Of a DNA stretch of 19,600 nucleotides, positions 13,830 to 19,600 are shown in pieces. This stretch comes from JBEKCP01 sp050014815 (GTDB lineage: Bacteria; Planctomycetota; Planctomycetia; Pirellulales; Thermoguttaceae), in contig JBEKCP010000036.1 of the NCBI GenBank assembly GCA_050014815.1, positions 1-19,600 on the forward strand, written 5' to 3'. A program made the position numbers and the translations under genes. Every line of letters begins with the position of its first letter. Position 1 is the stretch's first letter. The notes beneath the pieces were generated by a model that saw only the letters and a program-made list of their open reading frames with translations, was not told where the DNA came from and did not search any database.

Positions 13830-15128
13830 ATGCCACGAGCGAAGAACCTGGTGGTCGCCCAGAGCGGGGGACCAACCCCGGTCATCAACAGCAGTTTGCA
13901 GGGGATTATCGAGGCGGCCCGCCAACTCGATGCGATCGGGACCGTCTACGGCGCCCGCCATGGCATCGAGGGCGTGCTGAAGGAGGAACTCCTGGACCTC
14001 AGGGCCCAACCGGCCGAGGAGGTGCGACTCCTGCGATTCACCCCTGCGGCGGGGTCCATCGGCACCTGCCGCTATAAGCTCAAGAAAGGGCAGGACGAGG
14101 ACTTCCAGCGGGTTATCGACGTTTTGCGGGCCCACGAGGTCGGCTATTTCCTCTACATCGGCGGCAACGACTCGATGGACACGGCCAACAAGATCGCCGA
14201 GTTGGCCCACGCCAAGGGGTTGGACCTGGTGGCGGTGGGCGTGCCGAAGACGATCGACAACGACGTGGGCGACAGCGAGTTCCGGCTGATCGACCACACG
14301 CCCGGTTACGGCTCAGTCGCCCGCTACTGGATGCACATGGTCCAGAACGCCAACGAGGAGAACGCGGGTTCCTGTCCGGCCGATCCGGTCCTGGTGATGC
14401 AGGCGATGGGGCGGAAGATCGGGTTCATCCCGGCGGCTGCCCGGCTGGCCGATCCGGGGCGGGAAATGCCCTTGCAGATCTACCTGGCCGAGAGCCCGTC
14501 GAGCCTCCCGCAGTTGGCCGACCGGGTGAACGACCAGTTGCACCGTACGGGCCGGTGCCTGGTGGTCGTCAGCGAGGGGTTCGAGGTGGGCGAGCTGGGC
14601 GAGGCGAAAGACTCGTTCGGCCATACGTCGTTCGGATCGTCGAAGCTCTCGGTGGCCCAGGTGGTGGTCAACTACTTGAACCAGTTCGGCCTGGCGGCCA
14701 AGGGTGCGGCCCGGGGCAACGTGCCCGGCACCGACCAGCGGCATTCGATGGCCCATGCCTCGCTGGTGGACCTGGACGAGGCGTACTCGCTGGGACAGAC
14801 GGCGGCGGAGTTGGCGGCCGCCGGCCAGAGCGGCGTCATGGCGACGATCCTCCGCAACCCGGGGCCGGTCTACAGTGTGCGTTACGACAAGGTTCCGCTG
14901 GCCACGGTAGCCAACAGCGAGCGGACGTTCCCGGCCCGCTGGATCGCCGCCGCCGGCAACGACGTGACCGACGAGTTCATCCGCTATGCACGGCCGCTGG
15001 TGGGCGACGAGATGGTGCGTCTGCCGATCGTCGACGGCCGCCAGCGGCTGACCCGATTCCAGCCGATCCTGGCGGAGAAGAAACTGCCGGCGTATGTACC
15101 GCAGGGAGATAGGAAGAAATTGGGGTAG
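13830..15128 (+). CDS. pfp: 6-phosphofructokinase, probably diphosphate (PPi)-dependent
   Basis: This 432-residue cytoplasmic enzyme phosphorylates fructose 6-phosphate to fructose 1,6-bisphosphate, the committing glycolytic step, reversibly if PPi is the donor. The N-terminus AQSGGPTPVINSS is the phosphate-donor loop. GGNDS is at 111-115 and PKTIDND at 139-145, with Asp143 as catalytic base. MGRKIGF is the substrate-binding segment. Asp114 replaces the glycine of ATP enzymes, and Lys140 replaces the glycine before TIDND. Both residues mark PPi-dependent PFKs. The first Asp of the usual GGDDS is Asn here. The frame is open upstream of 13830, but GAGG seven bases before this ATG and the position of the conserved N-terminus fix the start. 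A 27-bp inverted repeat begins nine bases after the stop. Donor specificity is inferred, not shown. Confidence 0.93.
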   Translation: MPRAKNLVVAQSGGPTPVINSSLQGIIEAARQLDAIGTVYGARHGIEGVLKEELLDLRAQPAEEVRLLRFTPAAGSIGTCRYKLKKGQDEDFQRVIDVLRAHEVGYFLYIGGNDSMDTANKIAELAHAKGLDLVAVGVPKTIDNDVGDSEFRLIDHTPGYGSVARYWMHMVQNANEENAGSCPADPVLVMQAMGRKIGFIPAAARLADPGREMPLQIYLAESPSSLPQLADRVNDQLHRTGRCLVVVSEGFEVGELGEAKDSFGHTSFGSSKLSVAQVVVNYLNQFGLAAKGAARGNVPGTDQRHSMAHASLVDLDEAYSLGQTAAELAAAGQSGVMATILRNPGPVYSVRYDKVPLATVANSERTFPARWIAAAGNDVTDEFIRYARPLVGDEMVRLPIVDGRQRLTRFQPILAEKKLPAYVPQGDRKKLG

Positions 15129-15137
15129 TTCTGTGTC

Positions 15138-15218
15138 GTTTAGCGGGCGGGCTTGCCCGCCGCGCGATGTGCGGGAAGAGTCATGCTACAACGCGGCGGG
15201 CAAGCCCGCCCGCTAAAC
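15138..15218. repeat. Perfect 27-bp inverted repeat between pfk and the HAD gene
   Basis: Arms 15138-15164 and 15192-15218 are exact reverse complements with a 27-base spacer. Each arm also contains its own smaller palindrome, GGCGGGCTTGCCCGCC, so each can fold alone. It is REP-like in form. It may limit read-through from pfk, but no T tract follows either stem. Confidence 0.9.
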
Positions 15219-15240
15219 AGCAGTGTGACAGAGGAGAGTC

Positions 15241-16107
15241 ATGTTCGATTTCACGCCGAAGCACAAGTGGTTGGTCGGGATCGATTCCGACGGCTGCGCA
15301 TTCGACACGATGGAGTTGAAGCACAAGGAGTGTTTCGCGCCCAACACGATCAAGTACTACGGCCTGCAGGGCGTGAGCAAGTACGCCCGGGAGGTTTGGG
15401 AGTTCGTCAATCTTTATTCGAAGAGCCGCGGGATCAACCGTTTTCCGGCGTTGGTGGAGGCGTTGGGGTGGACGGCCCGGCGGCCCGAGGTCCTGGCCCG
15501 GGGCGTGAAGGTCCAGGCCCCGCCGGCGCTTTTGGACTGGCTCCATCGCGAGCCGACGCCGGGGAACCCGAGTCTCGAAAAGGCGGTCCGCGAGACGAAC
15601 GACTCGGACCTCGCGCATACCCTGGAGTGGTCCAAGGCGATCAACCGCGCCATTGCCGACATGGTCTATGGCGTGCCCCCTTTCCCGTTTGTCCGCGAGT
15701 GCCTGGAGAAACTCAGCCGCCAGGCGGACATCCTCGTGGTGTCGGCCACGCCGCAGGAGGCCCTCCAACGGGAATGGGCCGAACACGACCTGACCCGGTA
15801 TATTGTGGCCATCTGCGGCCAGGAGATCGGGACCAAGAAGCAGTGCCTCGGGACCGCCAGGAACTACCCGCCCGGACAGACGCTCATGATCGGCGACGCG
15901 CCGGGCGACTACCAGGCGGCGGTGGCCAACAAGGCCCTTTACTTCCCGATCAATCCGGGCGCGGAGGAGGCCAGTTGGAAGCGGCTGTTCGACGAGGGGA
16001 TCGACCGGTTCCTCTCCGGCACGTTTGCCGGCAAGTACGAGGAAGATTTGTTGGCGGAGTTCGAGCGTTATCTGCCCGAGCGGCCGCCCTGGCCGGTGGT
16101 GGAGTAG
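15241..16107 (+). CDS. HAD-superfamily hydrolase, substrate unknown
   Basis: This 288-residue soluble protein carries all four HAD motifs. Motif I is GIDSDGCAFD, with nucleophile Asp15 and acid/base Asp17. Motif II is VVSATP with Ser168. The motif III lysine lies in GTKKQC (K199 or K200). Motif IV is GDAPGD with Asp219 and Asp223. A long helical cap insert of about 130 residues lies between motifs I and II, so the active site is probably closed over a small phosphorylated substrate. GAGGAG lies four bases before the ATG. It sits between PFK and 6-phosphogluconate dehydrogenase genes in the same direction, which suggests a sugar-phosphate or sugar-acid phosphate substrate. That is inference from context only. 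Phosphatase is the default activity; phosphonatase or phosphoglucomutase-like activity is not excluded. The Asp-x-Asp motif argues against a dehalogenase. Confidence 0.88.
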   Translation: MFDFTPKHKWLVGIDSDGCAFDTMELKHKECFAPNTIKYYGLQGVSKYAREVWEFVNLYSKSRGINRFPALVEALGWTARRPEVLARGVKVQAPPALLDWLHREPTPGNPSLEKAVRETNDSDLAHTLEWSKAINRAIADMVYGVPPFPFVRECLEKLSRQADILVVSATPQEALQREWAEHDLTRYIVAICGQEIGTKKQCLGTARNYPPGQTLMIGDAPGDYQAAVANKALYFPINPGAEEASWKRLFDEGIDRFLSGTFAGKYEEDLLAEFERYLPERPPWPVVE

Positions 16108-16109
16108 AC

Positions 16110-16206
16110 GTCCGTTGTCCGTGGTCCGTTGTCAGTTGTTAGTTCTTGGTACCAACTGACAACTAACAACTGACAACTGACAACTAACAACTGACAACTG
16201 ACAACT
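16110..16206 (+). repeat. Heptamer repeat array with inverted leader arm, abutting the gnd start codon
   Basis: Seven full 7-base units (CAACTGA or CAACTAA, order GA-AA-GA-GA-AA-GA-GA) run from 16153 to 16201, then CAACT at 16202-16206 directly before the gnd ATG. The left part (about 16128-16145) holds the same heptamers in reverse complement (GTTGTCAGTTGTTAGTT), so a long hairpin is possible. Degenerate GTCCGTTGTCCGTGG units lie further left. This fills nearly the whole spacer between the HAD and gnd genes. Confidence 0.92.
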
Positions 16207-17643
16207 ATGACCAACCAATGTGATTTCGGCCTGATCGGCCTGGCCGTGATGGGCGAGAACCTGGCCCTGAACGTCGAGAGCCGTGGGTTCTCGGTCGCCG
16301 TGTTCAACCGGACCGTCAAGAAGGTGGACGACTTCGTGCAAGGCCGCGGCCGGGGCAAGAACTTTCGCGGCTGCCACTCGCTCGAAGACCTCGTGGCCAG
16401 CCTCAAACGGCCCCGGAAGGTCATGCTCATGGTGAAGGCGGGCCCGGCCGTCGATGAGTTCATCGAACACCTGATCCCGCTGCTGGAGCCCGGCGATGTC
16501 ATCATCGACGGCGGCAACACCCACTTCAGCGACACCGAGCGGCGGACGCAGGCCGTCGAAGAGACGGGGCTTTTGTACATCGGCACGGGCGTGTCCGGCG
16601 GCGAGGAGGGGGCGCTCCGAGGCCCCAGCATGATGCCCGGCGGAAGCGAAAAGGCCTGGCCGCTGGTGAAGCCCATCTTCCAGGCCATCGCCGCCAAGGT
16701 GGGCCCCAACAAGGACATCCCCTGCTGCGAGTGGGTCGGCCCCCGCGGTGCCGGACATTACGTCAAAATGGTCCACAACGGCATCGAGTACGGCGACATG
16801 CAGCTCATCTGCGAGGCCTACTGGGTGCTCAAGAACGCCCTGGGACTGGGCAACGACGACCTCTACAACGTCTTTGCCGACTGGAACCGCGGCGAGCTGG
16901 ACAGCTACCTGATCGAGATCACCCGCGATATCTTCAGCGTCCGCGATCCCGAGACCGGCGGAGAACTGGTGGACCTCGTCATGGACACGGCCGGCGCCAA
17001 GGGCACGGGCAAGTGGATGAGCCAACTGGCGCTGGACCTGGGCGTGCCCAGTACGCTGGTGACCGAGGCGGTCTATGCCCGCTCGCTCTCCGCCATGCGC
17101 GATGCGCGGCTCCGCGCCGCGGGGGTGCTTGCCGGCCCGTCGGGCCGATACGAAGGCCTCTGCAAGGGCTTCATCGAAGAGATCCGCCAGGCCCTCTACG
17201 CCTCGAAAATCGTCAGCTACGCCCAGGGCTTCGTCCAGATGCAGGCGGCCGCCGCCGAGCACCGCTGGCCGCTCGACTTCGGCTCGATCGCGCTCTTGTG
17301 GCGGGGCGGGTGCATTATCCGGGCGACCTTCCTCGAGCGGATCAAAGAGGCGTTCGACGCCGACCCCAAGCTCGAAAACCTGCTCCTGGCCCCCTACTTC
17401 AGGGAGGCGGTGCGAAAGGCCCAGGACTCCTGGCGGAACGTCGTCGCCACGGCGGTCCGGCTGGGCATCCCCATGCCTGCCTTCTCCGCCGCACTGGCCT
17501 ACTACGACGGCTACCGCTCGCCGCGGCTGCCGGCCAATCTGCTCCAGTCGCAGCGGGACTATTTCGGCGCCCACACGTATAATCGTATCGACCGCCCGGG
17601 CGTGTTCCACACCGATTGGCTCAGTTTGAGGAAACAACCGTAA
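16207..17643 (+). CDS. gnd: 6-phosphogluconate dehydrogenase, decarboxylating
   Basis: This 478-residue enzyme oxidatively decarboxylates 6-phosphogluconate to ribulose 5-phosphate with NAD(P), in the oxidative pentose phosphate pathway. The N-terminal Rossmann motif is GLAVMGENLALN and the nucleotide-binding region includes FNRTVKKVDDF. GAGHYVKMVHNGIEYGDMQ contains catalytic Lys187 and Glu194, equivalent to Lys183 and Glu190 of the E. coli enzyme. KGTGKW and the C-terminal GAHTYNRIDRPGVFHTDW, which reaches into the partner subunit's active site, are intact. Length is close to the usual 468-480. The residue after the second beta strand is Asn followed by Arg (FNRT), as in NADP-using members. 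The start codon directly follows a heptamer array and has no Shine-Dalgarno, which is unusual compared with pfk and the HAD gene. A hairpin ten bases after the stop may end transcription. Confidence 0.97.
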   Translation: MTNQCDFGLIGLAVMGENLALNVESRGFSVAVFNRTVKKVDDFVQGRGRGKNFRGCHSLEDLVASLKRPRKVMLMVKAGPAVDEFIEHLIPLLEPGDVIIDGGNTHFSDTERRTQAVEETGLLYIGTGVSGGEEGALRGPSMMPGGSEKAWPLVKPIFQAIAAKVGPNKDIPCCEWVGPRGAGHYVKMVHNGIEYGDMQLICEAYWVLKNALGLGNDDLYNVFADWNRGELDSYLIEITRDIFSVRDPETGGELVDLVMDTAGAKGTGKWMSQLALDLGVPSTLVTEAVYARSLSAMRDARLRAAGVLAGPSGRYEGLCKGFIEEIRQALYASKIVSYAQGFVQMQAAAAEHRWPLDFGSIALLWRGGCIIRATFLERIKEAFDADPKLENLLLAPYFREAVRKAQDSWRNVVATAVRLGIPMPAFSAALAYYDGYRSPRLPANLLQSQRDYFGAHTYNRIDRPGVFHTDWLSLRKQP

Positions 17644-17649
17644 CCGGAC

Positions 17650-17677
17650 AATCCCCCGGACGCAGTCCGGGGGCTTT
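17650..17677 (+). terminator. Palindromic repeat A, possible gnd terminator
   Basis: Stem CCCCCGGAC (17653-17661) and GTCCGGGGG (17665-17673) with a 3-base loop, followed by CTTT. It is the reverse complement of repeats B (17699-17726) and C (18574-18601). The T tract is short, so termination is plausible but unproven. Confidence 0.5.
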
Positions 17678-17698
17678 GAAATACCTTATTACACGCCA

Positions 17699-17726
17699 AA
17701 AGCCCCCGGACTGTGTCCGGGGGATT
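17699..17726 (+). repeat. Palindromic repeat B
   Basis: AAAGCCCCCGGAC ... GTCCGGGGGATT. With repeat A (17650-17677) it forms a 28-bp inverted repeat with one mismatch and a 21-base spacer. It lies in the SDR leader; the SDR start codon is 22 bases downstream. Confidence 0.88.
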
Positions 17727-17748
17727 CGCATCTGAACGCAAAAGCACC

Positions 17749-18531
17749 ATGAACGAAACTTTCCTCAAAGACCTCTTCGGACTCGATGGCCAGACGGCCG
17801 TGGTGATCGGCGGGGCGGGCGTCCTGGGCGGGGCGCTTTGCCGCGGCCTCGGCCAGGCGGGGGCCCACGTCCTCGTGGCCGACGTGGCCGAAGGACCCTG
17901 CAAGACCCGGGTGGCCGAACTCCAGGAGTGCGGCATCCGTGCCTGCTGGACCACCGTCGACGTCACCCGGCGGCAATCGATCGAAGCCCTCCTCGCCTCC
18001 ACGCTCCAGCAGACCGGCCGGGCCGACATCCTCGTCAACGCGGCGGGCGTCAACGCCGGCACCGACTTCCTCGACGCCACCGACGCCGACTGGGACCGCA
18101 TCCTGGCCATCAACCTTCGCGGTGTATTCCAGGCCTGCCAGGTCTTCGGCCGCCACATGGTCGCCTCCGGCGGCGGGGCCATCGTCAACATCGGCAGCGT
18201 GACCTCGCACCTGCCGCTCTCCCGGGTCTTCGCCTATGCCACGTCGAAGGCCGGGGTGCTGAACCTGTCGCGGAACATCGCCCACGACTTCGGCACGAAG
18301 GGCGTCCGCGTGAACGTCCTATGCCCCGGCTTCTTTCCCGCCGAGCAGAACCGCAAGGTGTTGAGCCCCGAGCGGATCGAAAGCATCATGCGGCACACGC
18401 CGATGAAGCGGTTCGGCGAGCCGGACGAGCTGGTCGGGGCCCTGCTGTTGTTGGTCTCGCGGAAGGCCGGCAGTTTCATTACCGGGACGCACGTCAACGT
18501 GGACGGCGGTTTTACCGCCGCGTGGCTCTGA
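17749..18531 (+). CDS. SDR-family oxidoreductase, probably D-mannonate/fructuronate type
   Basis: This 260-residue classical short-chain dehydrogenase has the cofactor motif GGAGVLGG (21-28), Asp45 at the end of the second strand (suggesting NAD over NADP), NAAG at 97-100, Ser150, and YATSK with Tyr163 and Lys167, so the catalytic set is complete. The C-terminal part GFFPAEQNRKVL, HTPMKRFGEP and FITGTHVNVDGGF closely resembles SDR-type D-mannonate oxidoreductases (fructuronate reductases) as I remember them. That would place it in hexuronate or sugar-acid metabolism beside gnd. Gluconate 5-dehydrogenase is an alternative. The ATG at 17749 was chosen; an in-frame GTG at 17713 lies inside repeat B and is unlikely. 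No clear Shine-Dalgarno. The gene is bracketed by palindromic repeats A/B upstream and C downstream. Confidence 0.93.
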   Translation: MNETFLKDLFGLDGQTAVVIGGAGVLGGALCRGLGQAGAHVLVADVAEGPCKTRVAELQECGIRACWTTVDVTRRQSIEALLASTLQQTGRADILVNAAGVNAGTDFLDATDADWDRILAINLRGVFQACQVFGRHMVASGGGAIVNIGSVTSHLPLSRVFAYATSKAGVLNLSRNIAHDFGTKGVRVNVLCPGFFPAEQNRKVLSPERIESIMRHTPMKRFGEPDELVGALLLLVSRKAGSFITGTHVNVDGGFTAAWL

Positions 18532-18534
18532 GGA

Positions 18535-18567
18535 GAGGGATTAGGGATTGGGGATTAGGGAGTGGGG
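18535..18567 (+). repeat. G-rich dispersed repeat copy 2, G-quadruplex-type motif
   Basis: It starts four bases after the SDR stop with the same 19 bases as 13673-13691 and continues. G runs at 18537-18539, 18544-18546, 18550-18553, 18558-18560 and 18564-18567 are separated by 3-4 base loops, meeting the usual four-run G-quadruplex pattern on the plus strand. Confidence 0.75.
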
Positions 18568-18573
18568 AGGAAG

Positions 18574-18601
18574 AAAGCCCCCGGACTGCGTCCGGGGGGT
18601 T
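18574..18601 (+). repeat. Palindromic repeat C
   Basis: AAAGCCCCCGGAC ... GTCCGGGGGGTT, same orientation as repeat B and matching the reverse complement of repeat A except at one base. The similarity extends into TTCGC on the right, as in B. Confidence 0.88.
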
Positions 18602-18627
18602 CGCTTGCCGCGGAGCCGGAGGCCGAA

Positions 18628-19557
18628 ATGAACCACAAAGACACGAAGAACACGAAGAATGCGATTCTGTTGGTCGTTGCCTGGTTCCTTGCGGCGGACG
18701 TCGGCTGCGCGCCCTCCAACGCCCCAATCGGTACGACTCTGGTCTATGAGGTCGATAAGGCGGCAGTCGAACAAGACGCGGACATTGCGGCGAAGGTCGT
18801 TGACGTGCTCAATAGGCGCATCAACCCCGGCCGGCGGCCCATGGCACAGGTGCGGCGCCTTGACGGCGGACGCATCGAGGTCGGCATCTACGGCAACGAC
18901 GCGGAAAAGGCTAAGAGGGTCCAGCAGATCGCGGACCGAAGCGGCACCCTGGAGTTCCGCGTCCTGGCGACCCGGCACGACGACCTCGCTCTCGTCGAGC
19001 GCGCCCTGGCCGAGCCGGACCGCCGGGCATTGAAAGACGCCACCGGCGTGGTCGAGGCGAGGTGGGTCCCAGTTACTCCCAAGGGAGAAAAATCTTTCGC
19101 CGGCGACCCGCAGTTGGCCACGCGGCAGCCCAAGCCGGGCGGCCTCGAAGTCCTCGTCAAGATCGACGCCTACAACGTCACGGGCGATTACCTCAAGCAG
19201 GTGGCCGTGGGCGTCGACCGGTATGCCAAGCCGACGGTCAGTTTCCAGTTCAATGCGACCGGTGGAAAGTTGTTCGGAGGCCTGACCAACGCGAATTTGC
19301 CGACGGAAGGCTTCAGTCGGCGGCTGGGCATCATCCTCGACGGCGACCTCTACTCGGCCCCCACGATCCACAGCGCGATCTACGACCGTGGCGAGATCAC
19401 GGGTAACTTCAGTCATGAGGAGGTCGAGGATCTGGTCCGCGTGCTCAACGCCGGCAGCCTGCCGGCCAAAATCGTGCTCGTCGAGAAGCGAGAGAGCAAG
19501 GATGCCGGCGGTACGGTTGTTCACCCGCCGCTATCCCCGAAATCCCCAGACCCCTAA
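18628..19557 (+). CDS. Stand-alone SecD-type periplasmic domain protein
   Basis: This 309-residue protein has a Lys/Asn-rich start (MNHKDTKNTKN), a hydrophobic stretch (about 12-23) and GC at 26-27, so it is exported and perhaps lipid-anchored, although the residue at -3 (Asp24) is poor for a lipobox. The rest matches the SecD periplasmic P1 domain. RRLDGGRIEVGI and SGTLEFRVLA fit its first part. VSFQFNATGGKLFGGLT, RRLGIILDGDLYSAPTI and ITGNFSHEEVEDLVRVLNAG fit its second. SecD normally continues into membrane segments and pairs with SecF to help pull proteins across the membrane. Here the protein stops after the domain with a short Pro/Ser tail. The ATG has GGAGG five bases upstream. The first codons coincide with a repeat of the CACAAAGACACGAAGAACAC type, and the tail with a C-rich repeat. 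It may be an accessory or a derived, non-translocase protein. Confidence 0.85.
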   Translation: MNHKDTKNTKNAILLVVAWFLAADVGCAPSNAPIGTTLVYEVDKAAVEQDADIAAKVVDVLNRRINPGRRPMAQVRRLDGGRIEVGIYGNDAEKAKRVQQIADRSGTLEFRVLATRHDDLALVERALAEPDRRALKDATGVVEARWVPVTPKGEKSFAGDPQLATRQPKPGGLEVLVKIDAYNVTGDYLKQVAVGVDRYAKPTVSFQFNATGGKLFGGLTNANLPTEGFSRRLGIILDGDLYSAPTIHSAIYDRGEITGNFSHEEVEDLVRVLNAGSLPAKIVLVEKRESKDAGGTVVHPPLSPKSPDP

Positions 19558-19561
19558 CCCC
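19535..19561 (-). repeat. C-rich motif (G-quadruplex type on the minus strand) at the 3' end of the SecD-like gene
   Basis: Four runs of exactly four C at 19535-19538, 19544-19547, 19551-19554 and 19558-19561, with loops of 5, 3 and 3 bases. It encodes the PKSPDP tail and the stop. On the minus strand it reads GGGGTTAGGGGTCTGGGG and looks like an inverted, diverged member of the G-rich repeat family. Confidence 0.65.
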
Positions 19562-19600
19562 GCGACGCGGGCACCACGCCCGGCGTGGTCGCGGGGCTTT
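19558..19600 (+). terminator. Terminator-like hairpin after the SecD-like gene
   Basis: Outer stem CCCCGCGA (19558-19565) with TCGCGGGG (19589-19596), inner stem CCACGC/GCGTGG (19574-19579/19583-19588), then CTTT at the window end. The T tract may continue outside the window, so strength cannot be judged. Confidence 0.55.

Noticed and set aside
16110..16206. CRISPR array
   Set aside because: The units are contiguous heptamers without unique spacers, and there are no cas genes.

Overview
This window looks like a chromosomal segment from a member of the Planctomycetota. The reasons are the high GC content, a Ser/Thr kinase with the helical N-terminal extension common in that phylum, an ExbB carrying a signal peptide, long HEAT-repeat envelope proteins, and many dispersed palindromic repeats, including the palindrome that translates as NPKRQRG and is familiar from planctomycete genomes. 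The genus cannot be read from the sequence.

Left part (1-3597, minus strand): an operon-like run exbB-exbD-(TonB-like protein), then a Ser/Thr protein kinase cut by the window edge. The TonB-like protein has one N-terminal membrane segment with a Ser-x3-His pattern matching the TonB motif. Its periplasmic part is not TonB-like and ends in a predicted beta-sandwich 'GPF' module.

Middle (3598-12858): a gene-poor divergent region of about 670 bases with a 26-bp palindrome, then two giant plus-strand genes. The first encodes a 1403-residue putative lipoprotein: HEAT repeats, a rod of about 500 residues made of some 95 Ala/Glu/Lys pentapeptides, and more HEAT repeats. The second encodes a 1439-residue exported protein with HEAT repeats, a beta domain and a heparinase II/III-like region. 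That region is interrupted by a module resembling the one in the TonB-like protein. A speculative reading is an envelope system in which proton-driven ExbBD/TonB-like energy and HEAT scaffolds serve polysaccharide handling.

Right part (12859-19600, plus strand): a small unknown gene, then a sugar-metabolism run. It holds a PFK of PPi-dependent type, a HAD hydrolase, 6-phosphogluconate dehydrogenase and an SDR resembling D-mannonate/fructuronate oxidoreductases. The last gene encodes a stand-alone SecD periplasmic-domain protein, followed by a terminator-like hairpin. The spacers here are filled with dispersed repeats: 27-bp and 28-bp inverted repeats, a heptamer array abutting the gnd start codon, and G-quadruplex-type G runs. 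Several genes take their start region or tail from such repeats.
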